From a virus, in IMG/VR virus record IMGVR_UViG_3300042465_001064, positions 1 through 36,207 of that record: a stretch of 36,207 nucleotides of DNA; one strand, 5' to 3'. Of the stretch, positions 22,092 to 29,900 are shown piece by piece. A model generated the notes under the pieces. That model was given only the letters and a program-made list of their open reading frames with translations, had not been told where the DNA came from and ran no database searches. Numbering within the stretch: the first letter of the stretch is position 1; every line of letters begins with the position of its first letter. A program made the position numbers and the translations under genes.

Positions 22092-22813
22092 GATGCCATG
22101 ATTACCCAATTTGTGCCGTCAGATACAAGCGTGGCCCATGAACCTACGGTGGCTGGAAGGATCGCTGTGCCCGGCGTAGTGCCGCCAATAGGCACGACGT
22201 TGCTGGTCGCCGACACAAGCGTTTGCGCCTGCAAGTTTTTAAACGTTACTGCACGGCCACTCCATGATGACGCAGCGGGGAGCGTGGCCGTGCAAGTCGA
22301 ACCGGACTTGTTGTTGATAATCCAACCTTCGTCATCGGCAAGCACAAAGTCAGCAATTTTGGCCACAACTGTGGGCCGCACGGCCAAGCCTGTGCCGCCG
22401 TTGGCAACAGGCAAAACGCCTGTTACACGGGTGGCAAGGTTAAGATTACCCGAGGTCTGGGTATCAAGGTCAATAGTTCCCTCAAGGTTACTGGAACTGA
22501 CAACAACAGTGCCTGCAAGGGTAATTGTGCCTGTAGTAGTAATGTCACCGGTTAACGTCAAGCCGCTGGTAGAACCCGCAGCAAGCACCCTAGTGACTGT
22601 ACCGTTGCCAGTACCCGCGCCCAAATTTGCCCGTGCCTGTGCTGCGTTATCCGCGCCAGTTCCACCATTAACTATTTGCGCAACGCCTTGAGTAGCACCG
22701 CCCGTAATAACGTAAATGTTATTAAAAAATCGAAACCATTCACGCGAAATTAACCCCGTGCGCTCATCAAGTAACGGGACTCGCGGGGCGGGGATTTTGG
22801 TAATGTTAGGCAT
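22088..22813 (-). CDS. Tail fibre-like protein, 241 aa
   Basis: Start at ATG 22813 (MPNITKIPAPRVPLLDERTG), which overlaps the gp10-like gene by 8 bp; an upstream start would overlap it further. The N-terminal LISREWFRFFNNIY is a frequent opening of fibre proteins next to tail connector genes. The rest is low-complexity beta repeats rich in Gly/Thr (GGTGADNAAQARANLGAG, VLPVANGGTGL) as in trimeric fibres, ending in a beta domain (WATLVSDGTNWVIMAS). It may hold the fibre or plug place taken by gp26 in P22. Confidence 0.75.
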   Translation of the reverse strand: MPNITKIPAPRVPLLDERTGLISREWFRFFNNIYVITGGATQGVAQIVNGGTGADNAAQARANLGAGTGNGTVTRVLAAGSTSGLTLTGDITTTGTITLAGTVVVSSSNLEGTIDLDTQTSGNLNLATRVTGVLPVANGGTGLAVRPTVVAKIADFVLADDEGWIINNKSGSTCTATLPAASSWSGRAVTFKNLQAQTLVSATSNVVPIGGTTPGTAILPATVGSWATLVSDGTNWVIMAS

Positions 22814-24461
22814 TTGTCGGGCTTGCGGTAAGTTCAGCACCCATAATTGCAATCTTTATGGGGTCAGTTCCTGACACCTCATACACACGGTCGCGCAGTT
22901 TTAAAGTCATACCTAATCTACGCCAAATAACACGACGGCCCCATTGACCAACCAAACCCATTGAGCGCCAATGTTCATTGCTCCATGTATGACCGCCGTC
23001 ATCAGACCAGCGAAGCATGACTTGTGGGTCTTTTGCTGTTGAAGTTGCTTGCCCTACTTCAACTAATATTTTGCCCCCAATTGCGGTAATAAACTCTATT
23101 ACAAGTTGACCGCCGTCTTCTTGAACTAATTGATCGCCGCTTTCAGTTAAAATTACATCGTTTGTAGGTGGATCAATATATTCCCACACAAGAAAATCAC
23201 CGTTTTCAGCCAATAAATCTTCATTTGGAACTGAAACGTCAATGATTACAACAGGAGTGGCAAAACTATCACCGACCGCGCCAGTTTCAGCGTCAAGTTG
23301 AAGTGAATGATGGGCGCTACGTTTAAGATCGTTTTGACCGGTCGGCAATGCTCTCCATGACCGAAGCCACTTCTGCGCTGCGCCAGCATCGGAAAACACA
23401 TCTAAATCAAACGCGTAAATGTTTCCAAGTTCATGGTCGCCTACAACAACTTCGTTGCTAAACGACATTTGACAATTTGAACGATGGCGGGTAAATGACC
23501 CATTTATAAATGCCGCACGTTCATGCCACAAACTTGTGGCCACATCAAACACCCATGTGGTGTTGGCTGAAGGAAATATCAGCACATAGAACGAATGGCC
23601 GTCTTGTTGATATGTATAGGCAATGGCATCTGAAAGGTTGCCGTACTGCTGAATTTGCCACTCTACAGCATGCGTAGATACGCGCTGGGCCGTGTAACCA
23701 TTGGCGCGGTAAACAATGCCCTTGCCGCGCGCATCAGCGCCCAACCAAAAGATGCCGTTGTCCAGCTTGGCCACTGAAAAGGCCGCAATACAACCCACTT
23801 CATTAAACGCGCCTTGAACGGGCGTTAAGGGAAAATCAGTAGCGCCAGAGTCATACCAAACCTCAACTGAGTTAGTTCCGAACAACCATGCTTCGCGGTG
23901 GTCAATTAAAATCGACACCAAGCCATCAGGCGAGCCTTCAGCGCTTGCAAAATCTAGCGGTTCTATGGATGTACCGTCTAACAACTGAGTAATCCACAAA
24001 CGCTGGCTATTTGGTTCATTGAACACAAAGTAGCCGTCCAAATAACCCACGGTAACTGCGCCGGGGAAATCGGGGTCAGTAATTTGAGCAAACGCTAGTG
24101 TTAGGCTATTGTAGATAAAACTAGGGCCATTACACGCAATAAATAGCTGTGTACCATTGTCCGACATGCTGACAGGGCCAGATGATCCAGCTACTGTGCC
24201 AATTACCGTAGTGTTCCAAATAGAATCAATTTTGTATAGCGTTTCGCCTGATACAGCGTACCCATACCCGCCAAACTGCCATAGCCCGCGAATCGGCCCA
24301 TCGCCCATGTTTGCAAGAAGTTTTAAACCAGGGGCGCGGTTTAGAAACCCCGGCTCTTTACCGCCTTCAGGTATGGCCTCGGGAAAAAGGTTGACCATGC
24401 GAGCATCGGCAGCATTTACCGATCGCGCAACATAAGTGCCGCCCAGAATCGGTGTTTTCAT
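22806..24461 (-). CDS. Packaged-DNA stabilisation/tail hub protein, P22 gp10-like
   Basis: 551 residues, with the order and motifs of the gp10 family: N-terminal YVARSVNAADARMVNLFPEA, then WQFGGYGYAVSGETLY, and C-terminal WSDDGGHTWSNEHW, QWGRRVIWRRLG and VYEVSGTDPI. In P22 it closes the portal channel below gp4 after packaging. An inserted-looking segment at 416-457 carries repeats of the form L-x-E-x-G-D-x-L-V-x-E (LLAENGDFLVWE, ILTESGDQLVQE). It lies directly downstream of the gp4-like gene. Confidence 0.87.
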   Translation of the reverse strand: MKTPILGGTYVARSVNAADARMVNLFPEAIPEGGKEPGFLNRAPGLKLLANMGDGPIRGLWQFGGYGYAVSGETLYKIDSIWNTTVIGTVAGSSGPVSMSDNGTQLFIACNGPSFIYNSLTLAFAQITDPDFPGAVTVGYLDGYFVFNEPNSQRLWITQLLDGTSIEPLDFASAEGSPDGLVSILIDHREAWLFGTNSVEVWYDSGATDFPLTPVQGAFNEVGCIAAFSVAKLDNGIFWLGADARGKGIVYRANGYTAQRVSTHAVEWQIQQYGNLSDAIAYTYQQDGHSFYVLIFPSANTTWVFDVATSLWHERAAFINGSFTRHRSNCQMSFSNEVVVGDHELGNIYAFDLDVFSDAGAAQKWLRSWRALPTGQNDLKRSAHHSLQLDAETGAVGDSFATPVVIIDVSVPNEDLLAENGDFLVWEYIDPPTNDVILTESGDQLVQEDGGQLVIEFITAIGGKILVEVGQATSTAKDPQVMLRWSDDGGHTWSNEHWRSMGLVGQWGRRVIWRRLGMTLKLRDRVYEVSGTDPIKIAIMGAELTASPTNA

Positions 24462-25177
24462 TAGTAGTTACCGGCGTAAATGTTGAAACGCTGGCGCGTC
24501 GCCACAATTGCATAAGGCAACGACATCACATCATCTGGGTTATTGATGCGCTTGAGATTGCGTTTGCTGGTCATAGCAATGCGCTGCACTTGTGGGCTTG
24601 GCTCAACGCCAAACTCAGGTGCAATTTCCATTGCCAAGTTGTAGGTAAACGCCCGCAAATAACCGGGTGGAAACAACATTTGTGTTGCCAACGTAGCAGG
24701 CTGATTTATTTTTTCAACCGAAATGAAGTGCCATTCCAAGTCCCGTGTGGGTTGGGGGTACACCGTCATTGTAAAGTTGGGGTAGGTGTTATTGACAAAA
24801 ATAACTTGCGGGTATGTAGATGTCACGGTCTTAACCGCAATGCCGTCATACTGTTGCTGATTAATGAACTTAATGCCAAAAGACACGTTTGTGCCTGGGT
24901 CACGGTAATAAGTTGCATCGTCTAGCAACACGGGGCGCAAGCCCACAAAGTTACCTGTTGGGCCAAGCGTTCGTGTAATCTGACCAGCAGGCCAAGTAAA
25001 AATTTGATCTTGTGTAGCAAACACCGACAGTCTCTCGGTGTTCCATGAGTCGATCATCTGATCAAGCGCGGTCAGCGCGTCATTTGACATGTCTGCCGAA
25101 GGTGTTTCACCTTCAGCCAGTACACCTAGCAAGCGCAATGCTCGGTTGATTTGTTCGCCAGCGGTGTACGTTGCCAT
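24461..25177 (-). CDS. Head-tail connector, P22 gp4-like tail accessory factor
   Basis: 238 residues. The N-terminal ALRLLGVLAEGETPSADMSN, then LTALDQMIDSWNTERL and IFTWPAGQITRTLGPTGNF, are the usual signature of gp4-type proteins, which bind the portal after packaging and carry the tail. It starts 2 bp downstream of the 69-aa gene and its stop overlaps the gp10-like start. No cell-wall hydrolase motif is obvious. Confidence 0.87.
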   Translation of the reverse strand: MATYTAGEQINRALRLLGVLAEGETPSADMSNDALTALDQMIDSWNTERLSVFATQDQIFTWPAGQITRTLGPTGNFVGLRPVLLDDATYYRDPGTNVSFGIKFINQQQYDGIAVKTVTSTYPQVIFVNNTYPNFTMTVYPQPTRDLEWHFISVEKINQPATLATQMLFPPGYLRAFTYNLAMEIAPEFGVEPSPQVQRIAMTSKRNLKRINNPDDVMSLPYAIVATRQRFNIYAGNY

Positions 25178-25179
25178 TC

Positions 25180-25389
25180 TCAGACTCCTTCGGTTGCACC
25201 CTCGACAACTTGAGTTCGACGGGTAGATTTGCGCTTTGTCCCCAACACGTTTACAGGGGCCGCATCTTCGATGTCCGAAGGCGTGTCTACATTGTAGCGT
25301 GTCCAGCCATTATTTTCATCTGCAACAGCTTCAAGTTCCATTGTGGCAACTTTACAGCCGTGAATTGGGTGGCTAAGATAAATGTTCAT
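25180..25389 (-). CDS. Small conserved phage protein, 69 aa
   Basis: MNIYLSHPIHGCKVATMELE and ENNGWTRYNVDTPS recur as a unit in small phage proteins between capsid and connector genes. The C-terminus is basic (GTKRKSTRRTQ). The N-terminal HPIHGCKVA with a Cys and two His might bind metal. No Shine-Dalgarno is present: the ATG follows a terminator T-run by only 3 nt. Function unknown, possibly a head completion factor by position. Confidence 0.78.
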   Translation of the reverse strand: MNIYLSHPIHGCKVATMELEAVADENNGWTRYNVDTPSDIEDAAPVNVLGTKRKSTRRTQVVEGATEGV

Positions 25390-25392
25390 ATT

Positions 25393-25421
25393 AAAAAAAA
25401 GGGGGTGATTAGCCCCCTTTT
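25393..25421 (-). terminator. Rho-independent terminator after the capsid gene group
   Basis: Read on the minus strand: AAAAGGGGG, a loop, CCCCC and eight T, with A residues upstream that extend the stem. It follows the last capsid-associated gene (stop at 25424) and its T-run ends 3 nt before the ATG of the 69-aa gene, so tail genes need read-through or another promoter. Confidence 0.88.
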
Positions 25422-25423
25422 GG

Positions 25424-25888
25424 TTAGGATGCTACTAATGGAACAGAATACCACTGAGTAGTAGACGATGCCACCAACAACGAACTGGTAAGGTTTGTAA
25501 TGCTATATGCACCGTTAGCCGCAACCGCATTGATTGCCCCGCCAGTGGCGGGATAAATATTCAACGCGCCAGCAGCGGTGTTTTTAACAATAATTACCAT
25601 ACCAGCTACCGCTGTAGGCAAAATTACGCCTTTAGTGCCATCTGCCGCCGAAACGACATTGATACCTTCAGCTAGTGCAGCAGCATTGCCTTGATTACTG
25701 CCAGCCGCCGCAACAGCAGCAACAGGAAGACGAATAGCGCCAGTTGACGTGCCGGTTAAATTGCCGGTTACGGTTGTAGCGGTTATGGTCGTAGCAGTTA
25801 CCGCTTGCAACGCTGACGCGCCGGTTACGGTTACGCTTTCAAATTCAGGGTCGCTAAACGCGACTCCTACAGCTTTTGTATTTGGCAT
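25424..25888 (-). CDS. Capsid-associated beta protein, 154 aa
   Basis: ATG 25888 with AAAGGAAAC upstream. MPNTKAVGVAFSDPEFESV then Thr/Ala-rich strands, and a C-terminal SIIxxLTSSLLVASSTTQWY-like end (ITNLTSSLLVASSTTQWYSV). It resembles the short proteins that decorate heads or form head fibres in environmental podoviruses. The role is inferred from place, just after coat and another small beta protein. Confidence 0.7.
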   Translation of the reverse strand: MPNTKAVGVAFSDPEFESVTVTGASALQAVTATTITATTVTGNLTGTSTGAIRLPVAAVAAAGSNQGNAAALAEGINVVSAADGTKGVILPTAVAGMVIIVKNTAAGALNIYPATGGAINAVAANGAYSITNLTSSLLVASSTTQWYSVPLVAS

Positions 25889-25907
25889 GATGTTTCCTTT
25901 AAAAACA

Positions 25908-25921
25908 GGGGCCGAAGCCCC
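25908..25921 (-). terminator. UUCG hairpin with T-run between two capsid-associated genes
   Basis: Minus strand: GGGGC-TTCG-GCCCC followed by TGTTTTT. The cUUCGg tetraloop is unusually stable. It is a possible partial terminator or mRNA end stabiliser. The next gene's Shine-Dalgarno (AAAGGA) directly follows the T-run, so read-through must occur. Confidence 0.6.
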
Positions 25922-25929
25922 CATTTAAT

Positions 25930-26328
25930 TTAAATGCGGTAAGCAGTCCAAGTGCCGTCGCCTGTTTTACGAGCGCGGAAATGGGCCGAAGTATTAACCG
26001 CTACAGCAGCGACACCAACAATTGTCCAACCAGTGCCAACAGCCAAAGTGACTGAGTCAGAACCAGATGAGTCAATATTGATGATAAAAAAGTCAAACGC
26101 TGCGTTTACTTTAGAAGCACTAGAAATGTCTGCTTCAACCAAAGCCACTGTTGGCAATGTCAAGTTGCCAGCAGCGCCGTCAAATACAAACAAACCATTT
26201 GCTAATTCAGCAGTTGTCATTGTCGCAGCAGCAGCTACGGCTGTAGGAGCGCCTTGAACAAACAGTTGTGCTTCGCCGATATTACCGTCGCCAAGCTGGT
26301 AGCCACCAGCACCATTAGGGAGAGCCAT
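25930..26328 (-). CDS. Capsid-associated protein, 132 aa, possible head decoration protein
   Basis: ATG 26328 preceded by AAAGGAAAA. MALPNGAGGYQLGDGNIGEA opens a family of small phage proteins lying just after the coat gene. Beta-rich and Ala/Val-rich, it ends in AHFRARKTGDGTWTAYRI. Likely bound to the capsid surface; there is no direct proof. Confidence 0.72.
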   Translation of the reverse strand: MALPNGAGGYQLGDGNIGEAQLFVQGAPTAVAAAATMTTAELANGLFVFDGAAGNLTLPTVALVEADISSASKVNAAFDFFIINIDSSGSDSVTLAVGTGWTIVGVAAVAVNTSAHFRARKTGDGTWTAYRI

Positions 26329-26361
26329 GATATTTTCCTTTAAAAGATGTTACGAAATGAA

Positions 26362-26375
26362 GCCCCCGAGGGGGC
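26362..26375 (-). other. GC-rich hairpin after the coat gene
   Basis: GCCCCCGAGGGGGC folds into a short stem with a 4-nt loop, 8 bp downstream of the coat stop. No real T-run follows (TTCATTTCG). It could be a weak terminator or protect the abundant coat mRNA from 3' decay. Confidence 0.55.
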
Positions 26376-26382
26376 ATTCAGA

Positions 26383-27594
26383 TTAGCCCCAGATACGGCA
26401 GGCCATTTGTGGACGAATTGTGCTGAAACCGTACAAAACGTCAATACGGCAAGGCATACGATCGTTGTTGATGTCGTACTGGCGAACCACACGCAAGCTG
26501 ATACCGTTATGAACGGCACGGGCAGCCATGTCAACGCCTTGGGGCAACAACAAGTCAGCGGTCGCAAATGTGATCGCATCTTTGTGGTAAACCAAGTTTT
26601 GCGCGTACTGAGTAGATGCAGCACCAACAAAGGTTACAACACCACCAGTTGCAGGCAATGCGCTCATAGTGGCCAAAGCGTGTGCAGCAGAGTACATAGG
26701 AGCAACGGTCACAGTCCAAGTACCAGACGAGGCAGTAGCAGTAGTCAAAGCCACGAATTGGAACAATGAGCCAGTAGACTCGCGGGTCTGTGGGTTAACA
26801 GCATTGCAACCGCTGATAGTAAACACGTCACCAGCATTGATTGTTGTTGTTACAGAACCTTGCTCCAACAGAATGGTTGATGAACCTTCGGAAGTAACGC
26901 CAGGGGTCTTAACCAATGTAGAAGCAGAAGCGCTGCGTGAACCAGTTGTGTGTTGCTTGATAGACTGAGACATGTTGACTTCTTCAAAGCCCAACACGCC
27001 CATGCCCATCATGCCGTTCTTGAATTGCTTGCTGATAGTGTCTGTTGGGTTAAACAGACCTTTCATGCCTTCAACCAAACCAGCGTTAGCAGCAGGGTTT
27101 ACGGTAGCATAACGTGGAGACATCACAGCAGCGTTTTCGTTCAGCTTCTGCTGGGCTTGCAACAAGACCAAAGAAGTGGCGGGGGTTGTGCCAGGAGTAC
27201 CAACAGTGTTACCAATGGTTTTGTATGCGTTGGCAACGTCAGCATCGATAGAAGATGCCAACTGGCTGATACGAGGCTTAAGCACACGTTCTGCGAAGTC
27301 GTCCAACTGCATTGTCAATTCAGCAGATGTGAAGTTGACACCAATGTGCTTTTGTGAAGCAACGCTCAAAGTTGTGAACTGTTCGTTGTCGTCTTGCACT
27401 TGCAAGGCAGCACCATCAGTTACCAAAGCGCGATCGGGTAAGCGAATACGCAGTGTAGAACCGATTTTAGCGCCTTCAACAGCAAAACTGTCGTCATACT
27501 GGCGGTTCACGTTACGAGTTAAAACAAGGTTGTTCTCGAGAATTTCGAGAGCCTTACGGGTGATCATGTCGATCGTCAGAATACTATTAGACAT
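26383..27594 (-). CDS. Major capsid protein, P22 coat-like
   Basis: 403 residues against 430 in P22 gp5. N-terminal SNSILTIDMITRKALEILEN then NRQYDDSFAVEGAKIGSTL, with EQFTTLSVASQKHIGVNFTS and a C-terminal SLRVVRQYDINNDRMPCRID / VLYGFSTIRPQMACRI, all typical of the P22 coat family. AAAGGAC lies just before the ATG. It lies directly downstream of the scaffold gene. It builds the icosahedral shell with the scaffold. The coat gene is intact. Confidence 0.93.
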   Translation of the reverse strand: MSNSILTIDMITRKALEILENNLVLTRNVNRQYDDSFAVEGAKIGSTLRIRLPDRALVTDGAALQVQDDNEQFTTLSVASQKHIGVNFTSAELTMQLDDFAERVLKPRISQLASSIDADVANAYKTIGNTVGTPGTTPATSLVLLQAQQKLNENAAVMSPRYATVNPAANAGLVEGMKGLFNPTDTISKQFKNGMMGMGVLGFEEVNMSQSIKQHTTGSRSASASTLVKTPGVTSEGSSTILLEQGSVTTTINAGDVFTISGCNAVNPQTRESTGSLFQFVALTTATASSGTWTVTVAPMYSAAHALATMSALPATGGVVTFVGAASTQYAQNLVYHKDAITFATADLLLPQGVDMAARAVHNGISLRVVRQYDINNDRMPCRIDVLYGFSTIRPQMACRIWG

Positions 27595-27614
27595 TTAAAA
27601 GTCCTTTCAAAAGA

Positions 27615-28388
27615 TTAACGGTTGCGTTGCGCTTCGTACTTACGAATCTGGCGATTGCGTTCGGCCTCAATCCACTCCGATGTGTTCATGGTTTTGATTG
27701 ACCTTGGGTCAGTCGTATCATGGCTCGGGCTTCCCGAAGACCGCGCAGTCACCGGACTAATAGGTGTTGGCGCAGAAGTTGTTTTCTTCACCGGAGGATT
27801 GTCAGACAATCTGACTTCAATCTTTCCGATTTCCCTTGCCTGCAAAATAGGTGACAAACGGGCAATGCGTTCAGCCTCCTTGGGGTTTGAACCTAGCCAA
27901 TAAGCTAGATCAGGCCCAAGATCAGAATACTGAATTGTCTCAGCCATTACGTCGGTGATTCGCAGCTTGGGGTTGTACACGACATCTTCAAAATCGTCGT
28001 ATTTGTCCCGAGCCTTTTCCTCACGTTCGCTGTAAGCCTCTACAATTTCAGCTTGTTCCTTTTGGCGATCCCGTTGAGCAAGCAATTCTTCGGCTTTTCT
28101 GAGCGCCAGCGCTTCCGCATAGGCATCAGTGCTTTCAAAATTGTCAATCGACGGCATTTCCTTGGGAGCAACTGGCACGGTTTGCCGTGCAGCTTGTTCA
28201 CGTTCCCACTTGCGCTGTTCTCTTGCGAGGCGCTTGCCAATAGCAGCGTCAAGTTCCTCTTGCGAGAATGTCTTGGCAGGCTGGTTATCAGCTACTTCCG
28301 GCGAAGATACTGCAACTTCAGGTGTGGCCGTCACATCCTTCGTTGGCGCGGAGTCTACTTCCGCTAGGTTTTGGACTTCTTCAGTCAT
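27615..28388 (-). CDS. Scaffolding protein, P22 gp8-like
   Basis: 257 residues, highly charged and almost wholly helical, directly before the coat gene. The middle AAIGKRLAREQRKWEREQAA and EELLAQRDRQKEQAEIVEAY are coiled-coil-like. The C-terminal helix EWIEAERNRQIRKYEAQRNR is strongly basic, like the coat-binding helix-turn-helix at the end of P22 scaffold. It directs procapsid assembly and leaves before packaging. Its Shine-Dalgarno is buried in a hairpin at 28394-28407. Confidence 0.87.
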   Translation of the reverse strand: MTEEVQNLAEVDSAPTKDVTATPEVAVSSPEVADNQPAKTFSQEELDAAIGKRLAREQRKWEREQAARQTVPVAPKEMPSIDNFESTDAYAEALALRKAEELLAQRDRQKEQAEIVEAYSEREEKARDKYDDFEDVVYNPKLRITDVMAETIQYSDLGPDLAYWLGSNPKEAERIARLSPILQAREIGKIEVRLSDNPPVKKTTSAPTPISPVTARSSGSPSHDTTDPRSIKTMNTSEWIEAERNRQIRKYEAQRNR

Positions 28389-28393
28389 TGCAT

Positions 28394-28407
28394 GAATCCT
28401 TGGATTC
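28394..28407 (-). promoter_or_regulatory. Inverted repeat covering the scaffold ribosome-binding site
   Basis: GAATCC-TT-GGATTC is a perfect 6-bp inverted repeat. On the mRNA it holds AAGGA, the only Shine-Dalgarno of the scaffold gene, in one arm. An ATG at 28393-28391 opens a two-codon frame (ATG CAA TGA) whose stop overlaps the scaffold start. Confidence 0.55.
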
Positions 28408-28408
28408 C

Positions 28409-28425
28409 CCGGTGAACCTCACCGG
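28409..28425 (-). other. Second hairpin upstream of the scaffold gene
   Basis: CCGGTGA-ACC-TCACCGG: a perfect 7-bp stem with a 3-nt loop between the fibre gene stop (28432) and the scaffold leader. No T-run follows. It may be an mRNA processing or stability element, or part of the scaffold translation control. Confidence 0.6.
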
Positions 28426-28431
28426 TAAGGT

Positions 28432-28911
28432 TTAAATCATTCGAGTAATTACGCGTTGCCCAGCGGTAAGGCCACTTGCAAACGTAATACTTGTTGTGGT
28501 TGTTTCAGTATAGTCTGTATTGAACTCTTTTAGAATTCCATTAACAAAAACCATCAAATATCCACCAAGACCGTACTCAGGCACGGTAAACACCGTTTGC
28601 CCCGATGCGGCCACAATAACTGGATTTTGAACGCCTTGAACACTATTTATGCCCGCAGCAGTCCAAATTAAATTATCCAATGAATCTTTAAGAACTAGCG
28701 TGTAGCGTGATGGGCCAAACCACACATTTGCTTCACCACGTGAATCAAGAATAACCGGGTTGGTGTTTGTTGTATTTGCGGTGCTATCTGTATATGTAGC
28801 CAATGGCGTTGTTGTGCCGCTGGCGTATGTAAACAATTTTCCACCAACCAAGGGAACACCCGCAGCCGTAAAAAACTGCATTTTTGGTGATGGGCTAAGA
28901 GTAGCAATCAT
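28432..28911 (-). CDS. Tail fibre / head-binding-domain protein, 159 aa
   Basis: Residues 1-95 follow the pattern of fibre and tailspike head-binding modules: PKMQFFTAAGVPLVGGKLFT, then YTDSTANTTNTNPVILDSRG and VWFGPSRYTLVLKDS. Residues 100-159 (SGQTVFTVPEYGLGGYLMVF, then FNTDYTETTTTSITFASG) are a common beta module of fibres. There is no catalytic or large receptor domain, so it may be a short fibre or an adaptor that attaches another fibre to the virion. Confidence 0.78.
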   Translation of the reverse strand: MIATLSPSPKMQFFTAAGVPLVGGKLFTYASGTTTPLATYTDSTANTTNTNPVILDSRGEANVWFGPSRYTLVLKDSLDNLIWTAAGINSVQGVQNPVIVAASGQTVFTVPEYGLGGYLMVFVNGILKEFNTDYTETTTTSITFASGLTAGQRVITRMI

Positions 28912-29162
28912 ACGGTTTCCAATTGTTTTATGCTTGCAGAGATCGTGGCCGTTGACGTGTCGCGGTCAATGCTTAAGTATCCCTTACATACGATGTTGTA
29001 GTCAACCCCGTTAACGTCTTTTTCGCTTTTGATTGGGGTGGTAATGTCAAGGTTCTTAAACAAAAACTCTTTACCGTTTTCAAAAACGCGCCAAACGTGA
29101 TCCATTGAACCGCGCCCAGCTTGGCCTCGGCTTTTGTTGAATCTGATCTGGTACGTGTTCAT
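28908..29162 (-). CDS. Small phage protein, 84 aa
   Basis: ATG 29162 overlaps the oxygenase stop (ATGA), favoured over a start 10 codons upstream that would lie inside the oxygenase gene. NTYQIRFNKSRGQAGRGSMD then HVWRVFENGKEFLFKNLDI and DYNIVCKGYLSIDRDTSTA: beta-rich. Function unknown; always translated with the oxygenase here. The stop overlaps the fibre gene start. Confidence 0.75.
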   Translation of the reverse strand: MNTYQIRFNKSRGQAGRGSMDHVWRVFENGKEFLFKNLDITTPIKSEKDVNGVDYNIVCKGYLSIDRDTSTATISASIKQLETV

Positions 29163-29875
29163 ACAATTTCTGCGGCTGGTGGGATAGCACAAGCCTGTGG
29201 TTGGTGAATCACTGTAAGGTTGAAATGCACAAACTTAATAGGCAGATCAGCAGCGTGTCGTGTAAACGAGTGCATCAGCCATGAGTTTGCAAAGATCATC
29301 ATGCCGGGTTTGGGCGCGAAGTTAATCATCTTACTGGCGGGTGTCGCCATACCCATGTCTTGCTCGGGCAAGTCAATCTGCACTTTGGCCGCACGGGGGT
29401 CGTGGAACACCACGCGAGAACAATCCTCTGGAGTCTCAAGGAAATAAAAGCCCACAATCTGTGAGCCAAACCCGTGAACGTGCGCGTCCATTGCAGAGTG
29501 CTTGTAATGCTCTTGTGTCCACATCTCAGTAAACTGCACCGCTTTGTCTTGCATGGCGTAGCCCTGCTCATTGAGAATGTTCCAAGCAGTTGCGCCTACA
29601 AACTCAGAGAAGCCCGCCATGCGAGAGTCGCCAAAGTAGTTACCCGTCATGTAGAGTGGGTAGATTTCGTTAAGCGATTGCGTCTTGCGGGCTTCAGCCA
29701 AGCCTTCTTCAGAAACCGTATTGACCACATCTAAAAAGTCAGGGCGCTCAATAATGTAGATTGGGCAAGGGAAATGGTGTGCAACTTGAAGTTGCGTGTT
29801 TAACACAACTTGAGCCACTGACTCAGCGGCTTTGCATACTTTTTGTTTTGACTTCTTAGTGGCAGTCTTGGCCAT
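29159..29875 (-). CDS. 2-oxoglutarate/Fe(II)-dependent oxygenase (putative)
   Basis: 238 residues with the double-stranded beta-helix pattern of putative 2OG-Fe(II) oxygenases of the PF13759 type: AHVHGFGSQIVGFYFLETPE (H132/H134), SRVVFHDPRA (D159), then KPGMMIFANSWLMHSFTRH (H202) and KFVHFNLTV with K214 in the usual cosubstrate position. The enzyme would hydroxylate a protein side chain, base or small molecule with Fe(II) and 2-oxoglutarate. The basic N-terminus MAKTATKKSKQK is unstructured. It lies among tail fibre genes, so a virion protein may be the substrate (inference). AAGGAGAG precedes the ATG. Confidence 0.8.
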   Translation of the reverse strand: MAKTATKKSKQKVCKAAESVAQVVLNTQLQVAHHFPCPIYIIERPDFLDVVNTVSEEGLAEARKTQSLNEIYPLYMTGNYFGDSRMAGFSEFVGATAWNILNEQGYAMQDKAVQFTEMWTQEHYKHSAMDAHVHGFGSQIVGFYFLETPEDCSRVVFHDPRAAKVQIDLPEQDMGMATPASKMINFAPKPGMMIFANSWLMHSFTRHAADLPIKFVHFNLTVIHQPQACAIPPAAEIV

Positions 29876-29900
29876 GGTTCTCTCCTTGTTGGTTGAGTTA

